The position numbers were made by a program, and so were the translations under genes. From Eumeta japonica (taxonomy: Eukaryota > Arthropoda > Insecta > Lepidoptera > Psychidae): a stretch of 64,000 nucleotides of DNA. Under the pieces are notes generated by a model, which was given only the letters and a program-made list of their open reading frames with translations, was not told the DNA's origin and searched no databases. The stretch lies in NCBI GenBank assembly GCA_005406025.1, contig BGZK01000013.1:558001-622000 (forward strand). The letters run 5' to 3'. Below, piece after piece: positions 1-11,592 of this stretch (position 1 is its first letter; every line of letters begins with the position of its first letter).

Positions 1-87
1 GTCACAAAGCTTTTGACCTGCTTCTTGTCGCACATTATCACATTTCGTTGACCACCCCCAACGTGTGACATAATTTATGGATGGCCC
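1..87 (-). CDS. Possible CLCC1-like exon 4, cut by the window edge
   Basis: After an acceptor-like ACAAG| at 88, the phase-0 frame stays open to the window edge (GPSINYVTRWGWSTKCDN...). This fits the preceding exon's phase and base composition is more balanced than in the surrounding intron. The acceptor is weak and the exon is incomplete, so this is tentative. Confidence 0.3.
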
Positions 88-3031
88 CTTGTAACTATCC
101 AAAATCAATAAACGTACATGGGGGTCCATTCGATGGGTATTGGGACCACCTACCTCAATGTAACACCTTGTACAATTTGAGTTTAAAATACTTACCATAT
201 AAGAGATGCAAGCTTCATAAGCATATATCCCCAAAATGGATACAATTAATATATGTTTTCTGGACATACGATTATAGAGATACCCAACAATCATCATCAC
301 AGAGATAATAATTAAGGTCCATGTTATTTCTACCTGGAAAAAATATTAACTAGTCAATATGACATATTCCTGGAATTAATCTCAAAATCTCAGCACTTAC
401 ATTTTAAATTTGGTATTCAGCTAAAGTTCTCTCCAAAATTAAACTTTTCTATATAACCTAACCTAAGAGAACCTACACATAACTGATCTAAAATATTTTT
501 TGATAAAAATTTTAATATTAAATTAATTTTTTGATTAAAGTATAATAATTTTGAGCATGGAAATCAAATGATTACCTACTTATTAATAATGGCAGTAATT
601 TTTTACTTTTAAGGAAAAAATTATAAGATGAGGTATGTATAAGATTTATCATAACATACAAGGTACAAAAACAGTGTTTAGTATTATAACTACAAGGAAA
701 CGTGGTGGAAATACCTAGTTTGTTTTATTAAAATAATATATTTTAGATTACAAATACATACTTTTTATTTAATAGATTTCCATTTATTACCTATTAGCTG
801 ACTCGGTGTACTTTGTACCGCCTAAGATGGCAGAGATTCAAAGCAAAATTAACAAAAAATATTTTCTATATTTTTCCCTGTGAATTTTTCCAATTTTTTA
901 AGAGTTAATCTGCTATTTCGGGCAGAGAGGAATCCAAAAAATCATAGATCATTAAAATCGGTCCAGCCGTTCTCTAGTTATATATGCTGAAATTAACACG
1001 ACTTTGTTTTATTTAAAGATACTTAGGAGAAAAGCTTCTTGTTACAAGAAAAAAAAAGGGAAAATACATTTACTTGTACTATTTTTAATGAAAGTTTTTT
1101 AGTTAAACCCATGACACCTGTAGTTTCCATCAGGTTTAAATTAAATTGGTCTTTAATTAAAAAGAAAACTTTGTATTGTACAAATATAAGTACACTTGAA
1201 TCCATTCTCACAAATTTAAATGAATAATCACTATATGAGTAAAGGTTTGATTAAAATGAAATCATTTTTCACTGAAATGATATTCAAAAACAGGGAGATC
1301 TAAGTGTTATTTTTTAAATTAGGCGATATACATAATAATTATCTATTGCACTGAAACAATGCTAAAAAATTGTATATACTTAAATTGAATCTCATGTAAC
1401 ATTTTAAGTAGTAAAATGTAATTATAGGTGAAAAACATTTCAAAAAATGTTTTATAGCACTCCTCAGAAATGTGATTTTTTAATTGAACCCCTTCTCACT
1501 AGAGGCAAAAATTTAAGGGTTTAGATTTAAGAAGGAATCTTCTAGTACTTTTGTATATCATTGCCAAGAAATGCTAATTATATCAGTGGAATTTCTAAAA
1601 GGCTTATTTAGTAAAGTAAGTCTCTTATAAGCTGTATATATTAAATTGCATAAGGATTTACCTTATAAATGCTTAAATATTCCTGAATGTAGTCAGTCCA
1701 TGCCTGTGTAATTATTTCTGTGAGATTTGGCTTGTAAATGGCTTCATCCATATAACCTATTGTGCGACGTAACATTTCATCTGTAAAGGCTTGGTTATTT
1801 TGGGTGTAATCATTCAACAAATTCCATTGTTTTTCTGGAAATTTCATGTGCATGTAGACCTGAACAGTTCCTTCTTCTTCATTTCTCTGTCAACACATAA
1901 TATGCGTAATTTCTAACACAATCAATTATACATTTACAATCTTTATTTTCTTTTGGCTATTAATTATTATAAGCATATCTATACACTAGGGCGACCCAAA
2001 AAAAAAAAAATCTTTTTTTTTTGGGTCGCCCTACTATACACATATACCTCTCATATAAGAAATATGCTGTTATTTTGAAAATGATACACTTCACCAATTG
2101 GTTCATTTACGTGATGTGGGTGTTTATGACGAATTGTGAAAATGCAGGCAATCATAGAAGTTATTATGTAATGTATGTATAATGAATTATATCATTTATT
2201 AGAAAAAGTAATAACAAATTTTAAGACAAGAGAAGAAAATATCTAAGTACAGAACAATAATTATACCACTTATTAAAGAAAAAGAACTATGTAAAAGAAT
2301 AGACAGGAATGTGCATTTTAACTTCACAAAAGTATGCTTAAAGTTTTTGTGTTATATTTTTTTTTTAATTATTTTGGGACATATTGCTACTTGTTATATT
2401 TTTTTTTTTGGAATTCGATTTGTTTGCAATTAATTTACATATAAGTTCACACAAGAACTTTTAAAATGCTTTTCACATTGTTTTTACATGATTTTATAAC
2501 ACGGACATATTTAATTGCCAAACAACATCTTCGGTTGGGATTTAACAAAGAAAATAATTAAATTGGAAAGCAATAATGAACTATATAATTCATTATTGAT
2601 ATTTAATTGATAGCTAACTCCATCAATTTATTCTTCAAAAACAATGCAATAAATAGTTTTTCCGCTGTCGAAAGCCTGCGAAATGAATCATATTTAGCGA
2701 ATTAAATTTTGTGCGAATATCGACAAAAATATGGAAATGTTTTGTGTACAAGGCCTACCAGTTCGAAAATTTACGAGTAATTTCTTACCTTAACTACTCC
2801 ACCTTTTAAGATCATGGCGATAATTCTTTTTAAGAACCAATCTTTCTGTGCAAAATTTGGTTCTATTAATGCCTTAGAAAGAGGTAAATTTGGAGAAATG
2901 CTTAAATGACTCTTATGAATTGAATTCGATTCGTAATGCCATGGATCAGGTCCATATTGAGAACTACATACAATCTTGTTTGAAAAGCTTATAAATATAA
3001 ATAAAATATCTAATATTCTTATATACATCAT
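1..3031 (-). CDS. CLCC1: CLCC1-like membrane protein gene, 5' part (3' end beyond window)
   Basis: Exons on the minus strand join in phase 0: 3031-2789, 1886-1662, 333-196 and probably 87-1. The joined product starts with a hydrophobic signal peptide (about residues 4-22), then a soluble lumenal part with a DPWHYES segment. A helical region follows (LLNDYTQNN...TDEMLRRTIG), and then a membrane segment (WTLIIISVMMIVGYLY) with a basic turn (RMSRKHILIV) and a second hydrophobic stretch. Order and spacing recall the N-terminal half of vertebrate CLCC1, an ER anion channel: signal peptide, DP-x-D-x-L-x-Y motif, helical lumenal domain, TM1, a basic 'LRRVLIISF' turn, TM2. Identity is low and was judged by eye from memory, so the family name is an inference. 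The exon structure itself is well supported: two AG|GT acceptor/donor pairs and a clean signal-peptide start. It lies head-to-head with IntS12, about 2.5 kb away. Confidence 0.55.
196..333 (-). CDS. CLCC1: CLCC1-like exon 3 (transmembrane exon)
   Basis: The acceptor TTTTTTCCAG| at 334 and the donor ATATG|GTAAG at 196/195 bound 138 nt, 46 codons, phase 0. The product is two hydrophobic stretches (WTLIIISVMMIVGYLY and HILIVSILGIYAYEACISYM) joined by a short basic turn NRMSRK, consistent with a membrane hairpin. Confidence 0.55.
1662..1886 (-). CDS. CLCC1: CLCC1-like exon 2 (lumenal helical segment)
   Basis: The acceptor TTGACAG| at 1887 and the donor AAG|GTAAAT at 1662/1661 bound 225 nt, 75 codons, phase 0 at both ends. 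The encoded segment (RNEEEGTVQVYMHM... to EYLSIYK) joins in frame to exon 1. Its composition is not that of random AT-rich sequence. Confidence 0.6.
1987..2033. mobile_element. Tiny foldback element with TA target duplication (Tc1/mariner-type remnant)
   Basis: A GGGCGACCC arm followed by 13 A, then TC, 10 T and the complementary GGGTCGCCC form a hairpin of 43 bp flanked on both sides by TA (1987-1988 and 2032-2033). TA duplication and a G-rich terminus followed by an A run are typical of Tc1/mariner-derived foldback elements. It lies in the intron between CLCC1-like exons 1662-1886 and 2789-3031. Confidence 0.55.
2789..3031 (-). CDS. CLCC1: CLCC1-like exon 1 (signal peptide exon)
   Basis: This exon encodes 81 residues from ATG at 3031 to the donor AAG|GTAAGA at 2789/2788, ending in phase 0. 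Residues 1-22 (MMYIRILDILFIFISFSNKI) form a typical signal peptide with a possible cleavage site after VCSS. The rest is hydrophilic and includes YGPDPWHYES and KDWFLKRIIAMILKGG. Confidence 0.6.
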
Positions 3032-5521
3032 GAGTAGGTAATAAATATTTTTTGACCTTCAATACATGAACTTTTTAAATTTTTACCATAGAATTATTTA
3101 TGGCACTTATATGTTTTGATACTTGCATTGTTTTGACAACCATGACAGCAACATTTCCGCCAGTATTACTAACAATCAAAAATATTTATCCCTAAAGCTA
3201 AAGTCAAAAATCCCTAAAATCGCCCTAATTTTATAGGAGTTTTCCTAAAAAAAATGTATTTTGTTGCCGTATTAATTTACATTTGTTAATAAATAATAAG
3301 TTTGATTAATTTATAATATTCTTTATTTATAAAATATTTTAGCATGAATGAGCTTTATAGAAAATCCTGTAAAATTGAAATCGTATATTGTAGAAATATA
3401 CATGCTTAATCAAAACTCTTAACATCAGTATTATTTTCCTCTTTATCGTATCAAAAAATGTGAATACAAATTATAATCATTTTATTGTCATTATATTTAT
3501 TTCTATAATTTTCAAGGTTCAAATAATATATAATATAATGAAATAAAACACCTTATAATTGTAAAAATGTATATTCATTCATATATTTAAGTTCATCTTC
3601 TCGCTTCCACTTTTTGTATTCGTTTGAAAATAACCAGAAACTTTTCTTTCTTGGGCATTGTTTTATTTCAGTAAAAAATGCGTCAAGTTTTGAAATGTAA
3701 TAAATAACCAGTTTTGATAATGTTAAAATAAAATTCAACATTATATATTAAAATATAACAACTATATTTTCAGCTTTTAGTTTTTATGACTATCATGAAA
3801 ACAAGTGTAGTAGTACCATTTAGTGACAGTAGTAACATTTGATCAATTTGATTTTTTATAATTTCGGTTGAATAGAGGTAAGAGTTTCGTACAATTACGT
3901 GGATATAATGTTCTTATTATATAAAATGGGACAATTGAAATCCATTCTTCGCCAAAATATAAACTCTTTTCACAAAAAAAGCTTTTTGTGAATGATAGAT
4001 AACTTTTAAAGACTTTCTTTAATAGTGGAAAAAATATTTTATTGTGACAAACAAATATTTTCTCAAAGTCCTTACTCACAACTACGAAAAACATTTTTTT
4101 TTTGTAAAAAATTAATGTCTTCAACACTATTTAAATTCTTGCTCCGTTAGAAGTTATCTCGTTAATTGTATGATTTATAGCAACGTGGAAATAAACATTT
4201 GATTTAGGTTAAATGTAAAGAAATTGATTACAAAATCACATTCAATCGATTATAAAAATCTTTTAGATTAATATCGAATAAAAGTCGTACACAATAACAA
4301 GTTTTTGGCTTTTTTGAGTTTATGTGTTAACCTTACGTGGGCAGTTTCTTCTTCACGTAACGAATTTAAATATAGTATTGTTTTTTTAGTTTTGGTATCA
4401 TTGTCTGGTAGATGTATTTTCGTGTCATTAGGCCTAAATGACAATTATTTTATTACAGTGCAGGCTGAGGAGACTATATAAATATAAAAGGAATTCTCGC
4501 TTCCTAAAAATATAGACCGAAAAAGGGGCATTCTCAACTAAATTAATTATACAGGTTTTAAACGTACTTATTTGTTAAATTTAATAAAACATTTTTTATA
4601 GGACTCATTTTTACGGCCTCTAACACAAAAATTAAAAACCATTTTGCTTAAATTTACTTACATACTTTAAAAATATGTTCTTCGATATCAGGTCAAACTG
4701 CTTTGTTGCCATTGGTCACTAAATATTTTATTTATCTATATAATAGACGTTAGGATCATGCTATTTTCAGGAATACTCAGTTTTGTGTCATGTTAAATAT
4801 TAAATCTAATCTCAAATTAACCAGTCCTTTACTCTGCATGTTTCTTCTGTGTACTTTATGAAGTAATACTGGTTTAAGCAAATTTACTGAGGTGTTAAAA
4901 TAAAATATTTCTGAAAAACATCAAAATCAGTATCTTTAAAAAATGAAAGATAAAAAAATTATGAGAAAACTATCTAAACTAAATATTTATTTTTAACAAA
5001 CATAGGTGTCATCAAGATGTTCTTGTCATTAAAATCTTTATTAAGTAATTAAAAAAATTCCATTCTTTTAATAACAGATTTCAGATTCTGGGGTTTTTAA
5101 TTTTCATTGATACTATTATAAAAACAAGACAAAAACCTATGTTAGTGTTTCTTTTTTTTTCCAAAAATAAGGCCTTTTTTTATGTAGGTTCATACCTAGA
5201 TCTTAGGTTTATACCTTAGCTTCATAGCTAAGCCTGTTTTTTATATATCTAAATCTAAACCTATGTATTATTCTTCTAGATGCAATAAATATTAGGTCTA
5301 CTTTGATATTCAATGACATTTAAAATCCGTTGAGAAGTGTTTCATAGTGAAGTATAAATATTGTCATTTTGACAATCAATCTAAAAAAATTGAAGCATGA
5401 TTGTCAATTGTTAATCTATTCGTCAATCGTCCATCTAAAATTTTCTTTATGCCGAGATTAAAATTTCATCAATTGATTTACACGTACTTTCGTTGGCCTA
5501 TATGTAAAATTGTTACTTAAA
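3032..5521. other. Intergenic region between the divergent CLCC1-like and IntS12 genes
   Basis: AT-rich sequence without convincing coding potential. The short open frames here are low-complexity (Phe/Lys/Ile-rich). Both neighbouring promoters must lie within it, but I see no clear core promoter motif. A short stretch at 5100-5290 repeats 'aggttt/ctaaacctatg' motifs. Confidence 0.5.
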
Positions 5522-5950
5522 ATGTCGTTTGTTGATTTAGATCCATCCGTAAAACTCTGTTTAAAGCATTTATATTCTACTGCACCTGATTCATTAGAAC
5601 AGTTACGATTTACTTTTGATGATTATATTCGGCAGACGTATGGAAATGCCAAAACTCTTGTTAATGTCCTTCCAAAAAAATATTTAAACGAAGAAAAAGG
5701 TGAAAGTTCTTCACGTTCCAAACATAAAGCTGAAAAGTCAATAACTTCGAAAACTGTTCCTGTACCGCACCAAAGTCCACAACAATTGCAAATTCCGGAA
5801 CGCGAAAATGACGATGGTTCTGTGATGGATGGAGAATTGCCTTTCGATTTATTGGAAGAAGATTTAACATGTGCTGTATGTAGACAAATAGCTGTACAAG
5901 CAGGGAACCGACTGGTAGAATGTGATGTTTGCCATGCTTTATATCACCAG
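5522..5950 (+). CDS. IntS12: IntS12 exon 1
   Basis: 143 codons from ATG to the donor CAG|GTACGG at 5950/5951, phase 0. It encodes the N-terminal conserved helix, a Ser/Lys linker and the first half of the PHD finger (through CHALYHQ). Confidence 0.93.
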
Positions 5951-7545
5951 GTACGGCAATAATTTCTCACTATTATTGACAGAACTAAAAAGTAGTAAAT
6001 AAAAAGTAATTAAAAACGCAACTGCGTAAAAGTGAGTTAAAAAAAATAAAATTAAGATGACATGTAAAAGTATTCAACTAAATGTGTCAAATGTTTGCTG
6101 TCAGAGGCATCCGATTCATGTATCTTTATTTGCTGTGATTCTCATACATGTATGCCTCCAACTGCAAATATTTGCTATATTTAATTGAATGTTTTTTATA
6201 TCTTATTTATATCTTTTTAGTTCGCTTTTATGCTGTTGGGTTTTTAATTTTCTAATTTTTTTTTATTCATCTGTTTGCATCTGACTCATCTCATGGTACT
6301 GAATTGATGATAACACTTCATAATCGGAGTAAGGGGATTATACTGTGATATGTTGATAGAAACATATCTTCAATGGCTATTAGTAAAACCTATTTTCATT
6401 CATTTATATAAGTTCAGTGTTACAATTTAAGGAGCAACATATTGGAACTTCTTAGTGATAGCAGTAAGACTACAATGAATTAGTTTAATATGGGAGTAAA
6501 TGTAAATGTGAAAATTATATAACAAATAAGAGTAATTTTTACAGTTTGTAAAATAATAATTTGGTAGTTGCACTTCAACTAAAAATGTAACGATCCTGAA
6601 ATCATCAGTGCCACTTGACAATAAATTTGAGATTGAAACTGCTGTTCTGCTTATTAAGAATAAAATAAAGAAGACAACCTGGCTAATTATATTGATTATG
6701 GCTTAATTCACATGCAAAGCAGCTAGATGAAATATAAAGTTTTAATTCCTCAATAATTAAAAAAATGATGAATAGAATATCTTTGACTAAAATAAAATAA
6801 AAATTACATTCAAAAACCTATTTGAATAATTAGTTGTTTTTGGAGTTGGTTTTAGCTAAAGCAAGACATATATATACTGTACAAATCTGTATATGAAGTT
6901 GAACTTTCGAGGAAATCTTGTAAGAAGACACAACTGCACCTGATTTATCTTTAGTTAAAACCAACTCCAAAAACAATTAATTATTTAAAGAGCTTTTTGA
7001 AGGTGGTTTTTATTTTATAGGACAATCCTGTTGGTGCAAAAAAAATCAGACAATTTCTGTATTATTCTTTAACTAAATTGATGGATAAATAGATCATTAA
7101 ATTAAATAATTTGGAGTTTTTTTTTATTCATAGTATTCATAGCATTACCAGATCATTTCAATTCCATATTTTCAAAACTGAAATATTATATCAATATTTT
7201 TAATATTTAAAGTTTAAAATGTGTATATTGTTTTAGGATTGTCATAAACCAGTGATAAGTGACAGTGACATGGGGTCTGGATGGCAATGTGCAACTTGTC
7301 TAACTTCCCAAGGATATTCAATATCTGGATATCCATCTTCAAGCAAGTCTCAGTCGTCTAAATCACCTACACGTGTATCCTCTGGGTCAAGCACACCAGT
7401 GAAAATTTCTAATATTTCTAGTTCTTCATCATTGTCCTCAAAGATAGTGACACCAAATATAAATATTATTTCAGCTGATAAGAGAATACAAATAATGAAA
7501 AAAAAAGCAGCTAAACAACAAGAGAAGAAGAAACACTCAAAGTAA
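5522..7545 (+). CDS. IntS12: Integrator complex subunit 12 (PHD finger protein), two exons
   Basis: Exons 5522-5950 and 7237-7545 join in phase 0 to give 245 residues. Integrator is a nuclear RNA polymerase II-associated complex that processes snRNA 3' ends and attenuates transcription; subunit 12 is its small PHD-finger subunit. The N-terminal about 50 residues (MSFVDLDPSVKLCLKHLYST...) match the conserved helical microdomain of the family. The PHD finger spans about residues 117-165 and straddles the intron: C-A-V-C, the CRQ...AGNRLVEC motif, CDVCHALYHQ|DCHKP, and WQCATC supply the C4-H-C3 zinc ligands. The tail is Ser-rich and then Lys-rich, as is usual for INTS12. The start is ATG 5522; an upstream in-frame TTG is not used. 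A polyadenylation signal follows at 7603. Confidence 0.93.
6788..7020. mobile_element. MITE with ~72-bp terminal inverted repeats in the IntS12 intron
   Basis: The left arm (about 6788-6861) and the reverse complement of the right arm (about 6949-7020) align along their whole length: CTAAAATAAAATAAAAA.. versus CTATAAAATAAAAA.., then TTCAAAAA, TTAAATAAT, and the shared core TTGTTTTTGGAGTTGG. The spacer is about 87 bp. There is no coding capacity. No clear target-site duplication was found, so the superfamily is unassigned. Confidence 0.75.
7237..7545 (+). CDS. IntS12: IntS12 exon 2
   Basis: Acceptor TTGTTTTAG| at 7236, phase 0. It opens with DCHKPVISDSDMGSGWQCATC, which completes the PHD finger, then Ser-rich and Lys-rich tails, and TAA at 7543-7545. 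Confidence 0.93.
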   Translation, partial: DCHKPVISDSDMGSGWQCATCLTSQGYSISGYPSSSKSQSSKSPTRVSSGSSTPVKISNISSSSSLSSKIVTPNINIISADKRIQIMKKKAAKQQEKKKHSK

Positions 7546-7590
7546 ATAAATCATACTTAGTTCTGTATTGTATTGTAATTATTGAGATTA

Positions 7591-7921
7591 AGAATGTATT
7601 GTAATAAATAAAATTACTTATATCCACCAATTTAAGCATTTTTAAATCTGTACAACTTTATATTCATTGACCAAAAAAATATATTATGGAGAGCTAATGG
7701 TATATTGTAATATTAGTAGGTGATTTTATGCTATAATTTTATAGAGCTTGTGAATATGAATACTTGTATTGAGCAGATTATCAGGATCAAGTATCATGAT
7801 AAAATGAATTTCTCCTGTTCAGAATGAACAGATTATCTGAGTCGATTATTCTATTATTACACCCTTTACATTAACTTGTATCTGTCTATAAATGTAATGA
7901 AGTCTTCATCTGCAATTTAAT
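7591..7921 (+). repeat. Duplicated block, copy 1 (IntS12 3' flank)
   Basis: About 330 bp that reappears in the same orientation at 14669-14996. Shared stretches include 'atattatggagagctaatgg', 'tgtaatattagtaggtgatt' and 'cagattatcaggatcaagta'. Differences are scattered point changes with few indels. This copy overlaps the IntS12 polyadenylation signal. Confidence 0.85.
7603..7608 (+). terminator. IntS12: IntS12 polyadenylation signal
   Basis: AATAAA 58 bases after the IntS12 stop codon, in a region that is part of the duplicated 3' flank. Confidence 0.6.
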
Positions 7922-8449
7922 ATTCATGTACTTTCAGACTCCTAACTAACTGGAATTTTTACTTGTTTCAACCTTTTGAAAGTTAAGTCTGAATTTAGAA
8001 TACTTTCTCATTACAATTATCATTTGTCACATAAGTTACATAAGGCTAGTAATGTGAAATGATAAATATCGATTTTTATTTTGTTGCCGAAAAAGTAATC
8101 ATTTAAAAACTGTAATAATGTAAGTGACACCTGTACCGCGCTTATGTTACCTCGTTACTTCTTAATGACAAGAGTATTGATATCACCATATAAAATAAAT
8201 ACTCGTCTTCATCCTGGTGTATTACATACATCAACCTGATGTTCACTAGTGAAGCTGAAAATATTGAAAATATAAAATAAAAAAAAAAACTTATAATTTC
8301 AGGGCACTTGATACATATAAAAGAAGCTGAAAAATTTTTTTCAGTCAATATCAATGTGTTGTACATATTTCAACAATTCTTTTAAAAACATTTAAAGATT
8401 TCTAAGAAATTTTTCTGATTACGTGAATAATTTCGAATATATTCGCTCC

Positions 8450-8640
8450 GAAAGTATCAGAATTTGTATTCTCCATCTCTATTACCCAAACCGTAAGTTC
8501 AAAAATATGAAAAAATTACAAAAGTAATGCTTAAAAACTACTTTCAACAAAAATTATTTTGAACTTGATTGAATATCGTTTTTGAGTTATTGCTGAAAAA
8601 TTTGCTTCTCTACAAAAGGAGATACGTGTCATGAGGATAT
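8450..8640 (-). repeat. Fragment of a dispersed repeat, minus orientation
   Basis: The stretch 'ttattttgaacttgattgaa...cgtttttgagttattgctgaaaa' is the reverse complement, with divergence, of 12885-12965 ('ggcaataaatcaaaaacggtat...gttcaaaataactttc'). Both appear to be fragments of one dispersed lepidopteran repeat. Confidence 0.45.
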
Positions 8641-9067
8641 GCTCTTGCTGATGCACATTAGTTGGCACTAGTTTAATAGTAATAGTCGACAGACCTACTT
8701 GTTTTTCTAGTTATAGGCAACTAAAGTGCTTATAACTATTTTGTGCGGGAAACACGGAAAACGTGTAACAACGTACTTTTTAATCTGTAGTGTATTTCTT
8801 TGTAACAATGGCTTCGAAACTCTGTAATGAACATGGTTCGACATGTTCTTGGCCCGTTTTTTTTTTAATTTTTTCATTAAAGTATACAAGAAAATGAAGG
8901 TCTCCTTATGAAGCGGTCAAATATTACCGACGAGGGTTCTGAAGGTACTGAGAAACTTCGATAGAATCTTGTCTATAACAATAATAATAAAAAAAAACTA
9001 TGATGTCATATGCGGCAGGATTTTTTCGACAATGTCTTTCTTAGTAAAGACGAATTGTACCTATCTA

Positions 9068-9105
9068 GTGATGCAATAATTACGTTGGCGTAATTATTGC
9101 ATCAC
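9068..9105. repeat. Perfect inverted repeat (17-bp arms, 4-nt loop)
   Basis: GTGATGCAATAATTACG, TTGG, then its exact complement. A further partial copy, 'caataattacgttgc', follows at 9112-9126. Confidence 0.8.
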
Positions 9106-9590
9106 GTCGCAACAATAATTACGTTGCAATTTCATAGTGACGTGTTTTTAAAATAATTTTGTATAATGTCAAGAATTAATTTAAAATTAAGTTCACGGGA
9201 ATGGACAACAGCAAAACGATATTTCCTCTTTTTATTAAGACTTGTTAAATAATATGTTAAGTAAGTAACAAACATTATACATTTTTTTTTACAAGATTCA
9301 TAGTCACACAAGTCACAAGAGAAATTACAATGATTTTCACGAGGCAAATAGAAATATAGTAGGGAAAAAGTTGTTTATTGAAGAATAATTACCTTCATAG
9401 ACTCATAGATCGATTTTTGGCTAATTATAAATTAGTAAAAGATAAAAAGGATAATGGAGTAACGGTTATGTTTTTCAGATTTCCTTTAATTAAGGAATCA
9501 GTAGCTTGTGGGTATTGAGAGTTATATCAGACTTAGAGGTGGAAAATTGGCAATTTATATCCGAAAAATAGTGAATTTAGTTTACCTATA

Positions 9591-10754
9591 TAGGGTGGGG
9601 AAAAAAGCTTTTTCGTTTTTCATATATAAATTCAAGATAATTTATCATCATATGTTATTTACATTTAATTATAATATAATAAATATATGTCATTTTGTTC
9701 AACAACTTGTTGCCATTTTGTAGATAGTGACATATCCCATTGCTGTACAAATATATAGACTTCTGATCAGATTACTGCGACAAGTCATTTTGAGAGTCCT
9801 CTTTTGATGTTAACGTAAGACTACCTAAAAATTCTGAAGAGACCGAAATAGGTGAAAATCTAAAGATACAAGATCAGGGCTATGAGTTGAATGCATTAAT
9901 ACTTCCTAACCAAACTATAATATATGCTGACTGGCATTTCAAGGTAAAAAACCACACACTTTCTGTTGATTAATTTCGGCCGTTTTTTTTCTACTCTCGC
10001 TTGAGTCTCATCAGCTGTTGGCGGTAGAGATCGGAATTGATGGTTTTGCCCGGCAGTAAAAGCTCATAATGAATAATATCCTTGCAATCCCACCATTCAG
10101 ATTGCATGAACTTATTGCGAGTTAATCCGGGTTTCGCTAGTCTGTGGATCTTGTCGCTTGTTGTTTACTGAAATAAATCTAGTGAAATAGTACACGACTC
10201 ATTAGATTTCTTCCAGGAAGCTCATGTGGGACTAAAGTATCGAGCTTTTTTGTATATCCAGCTTTTTTTAAATGGCTCAAAACTGTATTGCGGTCAATGC
10301 CCAGTTCTTTAGCTATGTCGTATGAACTAATACACTGATCTTGCTCTATTTTTTCTAAAATGGCATCGACTTTACCCGTAACGGGTCGACAAGAGCGAGG
10401 TTCATCTTTCACACCAAATTACCGTAGGTACTGAAAACGCTTGAACTAGTTTTATGCTACTTTTAACGACATTGCATTAGGTCCATAAATGTCACATTTT
10501 TTTTTCGCGGTTTGTGTCTCATTTTTCTCTTTTTTGTTATAAAACTTTAAAATGTATCGAATTTTTACATTATATTCATTCATTTTGGTGGGCAATACTA
10601 AAACAATAGAAAAATGGTAGTGCATGTTTTTACTTTTTATTTTTTTTTAATGTTATCTATTCAATAATATCAAAACCAGCCAGATATAAACAGCACTACC
10701 AAAGAGAGTTTACTTTTTACTTATAAAATACGAAAAAAGGTTTTATCCGACTTA
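9591..10754 (-). mobile_element. Degenerate mariner-family transposon, copy 1
   Basis: A ~1.16-kb element with imperfect terminal inverted repeats: left TAGGGTGGGGAAAAAAGCTT; right, reversed, TAAGTCGGATAAAACCTTTT. TA lies at the junctions. The minus strand carries mariner transposase pieces. One is an N-terminal helix-turn-helix region at about 10180-10412 (RPVTGKVDAI..., KELGIDRNTVLSHLKKAGY, LVPHEL). The other is a C-terminal catalytic region at about 9850-10110, with WWDCKDIIHYELLLPGKTIN, DLYRQQL, KKRP, and remnants of the PDL...FHLFRSLQNFL block. The middle is deleted and the C-terminal part has stops, so it cannot be autonomous. A second copy lies at 25841-26974. Confidence 0.85.
10179..10412 (-). 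pseudogene. Mariner transposase N-terminal fragment
   Basis: Open frame of 77 codons with the paired helix-turn-helix DNA-binding region of mariner transposases (ISSYDIAKELGIDRNTVLSH) followed by KKLDTLVPHEL, the usual linker. The frame ends after about 15 further codons instead of reaching the DDD catalytic domain, which lies out of frame and degraded at 9850-10110. Confidence 0.8.
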
Positions 10755-11039
10755 ATACTAAGTTAAAACACACCGGCCAAGAGCATGTCGGACCATGCTC
10801 AATGTCCGGCTTTATATCCGAAGCCGTTGATACTAAGGAATGCACTACAGATGTGAAAAAATTAAGTTGTTATACTTTTTTTCATGTTTCACGAACATAA
10901 TAAGTATAAGCACTTTAAGTCACCTATAACAAGAGAATCAAGTATACTCTAAAAAAAATTGGTTGCATCTAACAAATTTGTGATTTCCGTGATCAAGTAT
11001 CTTGATTCCATACGAGCCTAACAAGACCTTAGACACTTC

Positions 11040-11440
11040 ATATAACATGATTTTGATTATCATTATTCAATTGACTAGTCAACTGTATTGCTCTTATTAT
11101 TATTAGTTAACTAAGGCAATTTAGATCTTATTCAGTAATAATATGAAAAATGGCTGTACCGACTAATTTATCTTAACAAATTCAATTAATATTTGGTTCA
11201 TATCAACAAGAAAATTATTATATTAACTAATTCACTTTAATAAATTCAACTAAGACTATGATCAGTACCAACATAGAAATGATTATGGTAATTGATTCAG
11301 CTTAATAAATTCAATTTAGAACTTATTACATTTGAACCATATAATGTTTATTATGATCAAATTCATTTCTTGAATCAACTATGAAACTTGTTTAGTACTA
11401 ATTGGCAACATTATAATGGCAACTAAGTTACTCTTGTTTA
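11040..11440. repeat. Degenerate ~65-bp tandem repeat
   Basis: At about 11160, 11224 and 11290 a similar unit recurs: 'actaatttatcttaacaaat', 'actaattcactttaataaat', 'attgattcagcttaataaat', each followed by 'tcaa' and an 'agtacca'-like segment. Similar but weaker units seem to extend on both sides, perhaps resuming after the hAT-type element at 12465-12620. Confidence 0.4.
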
Positions 11441-11550
11441 AATCCATTAAGAGCCTTTCCACCATCTCCTTCTAAATTGACTTTTAACAAAAAGTCACTT
11501 TTAAAATTAGTTTTACCTTCCACGTTCTCCTTTCAACACTGTTAGGGTTG

Positions 11551-11583
11551 AAAAACCGTTAAAAGTGACTTTTAACGGTTTTT
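11551..11583. repeat. Perfect palindrome (16-bp arms, 1-nt centre)
   Basis: AAAAACCGTTAAAAGT, G, ACTTTTAACGGTTTTT. The surrounding 100 bp reuses the same 'gacttttaac' and 'gtcacttttaa' words, suggesting a decayed inverted-repeat element. Confidence 0.85.
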
Positions 11584-11592
11584 ACAAATAAC

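Noticed and set aside
81..308. 75-codon plus-strand frame at the window start
   Set aside because: Antisense to the CLCC1-like transmembrane exon and intron; low-complexity ends and no domain.
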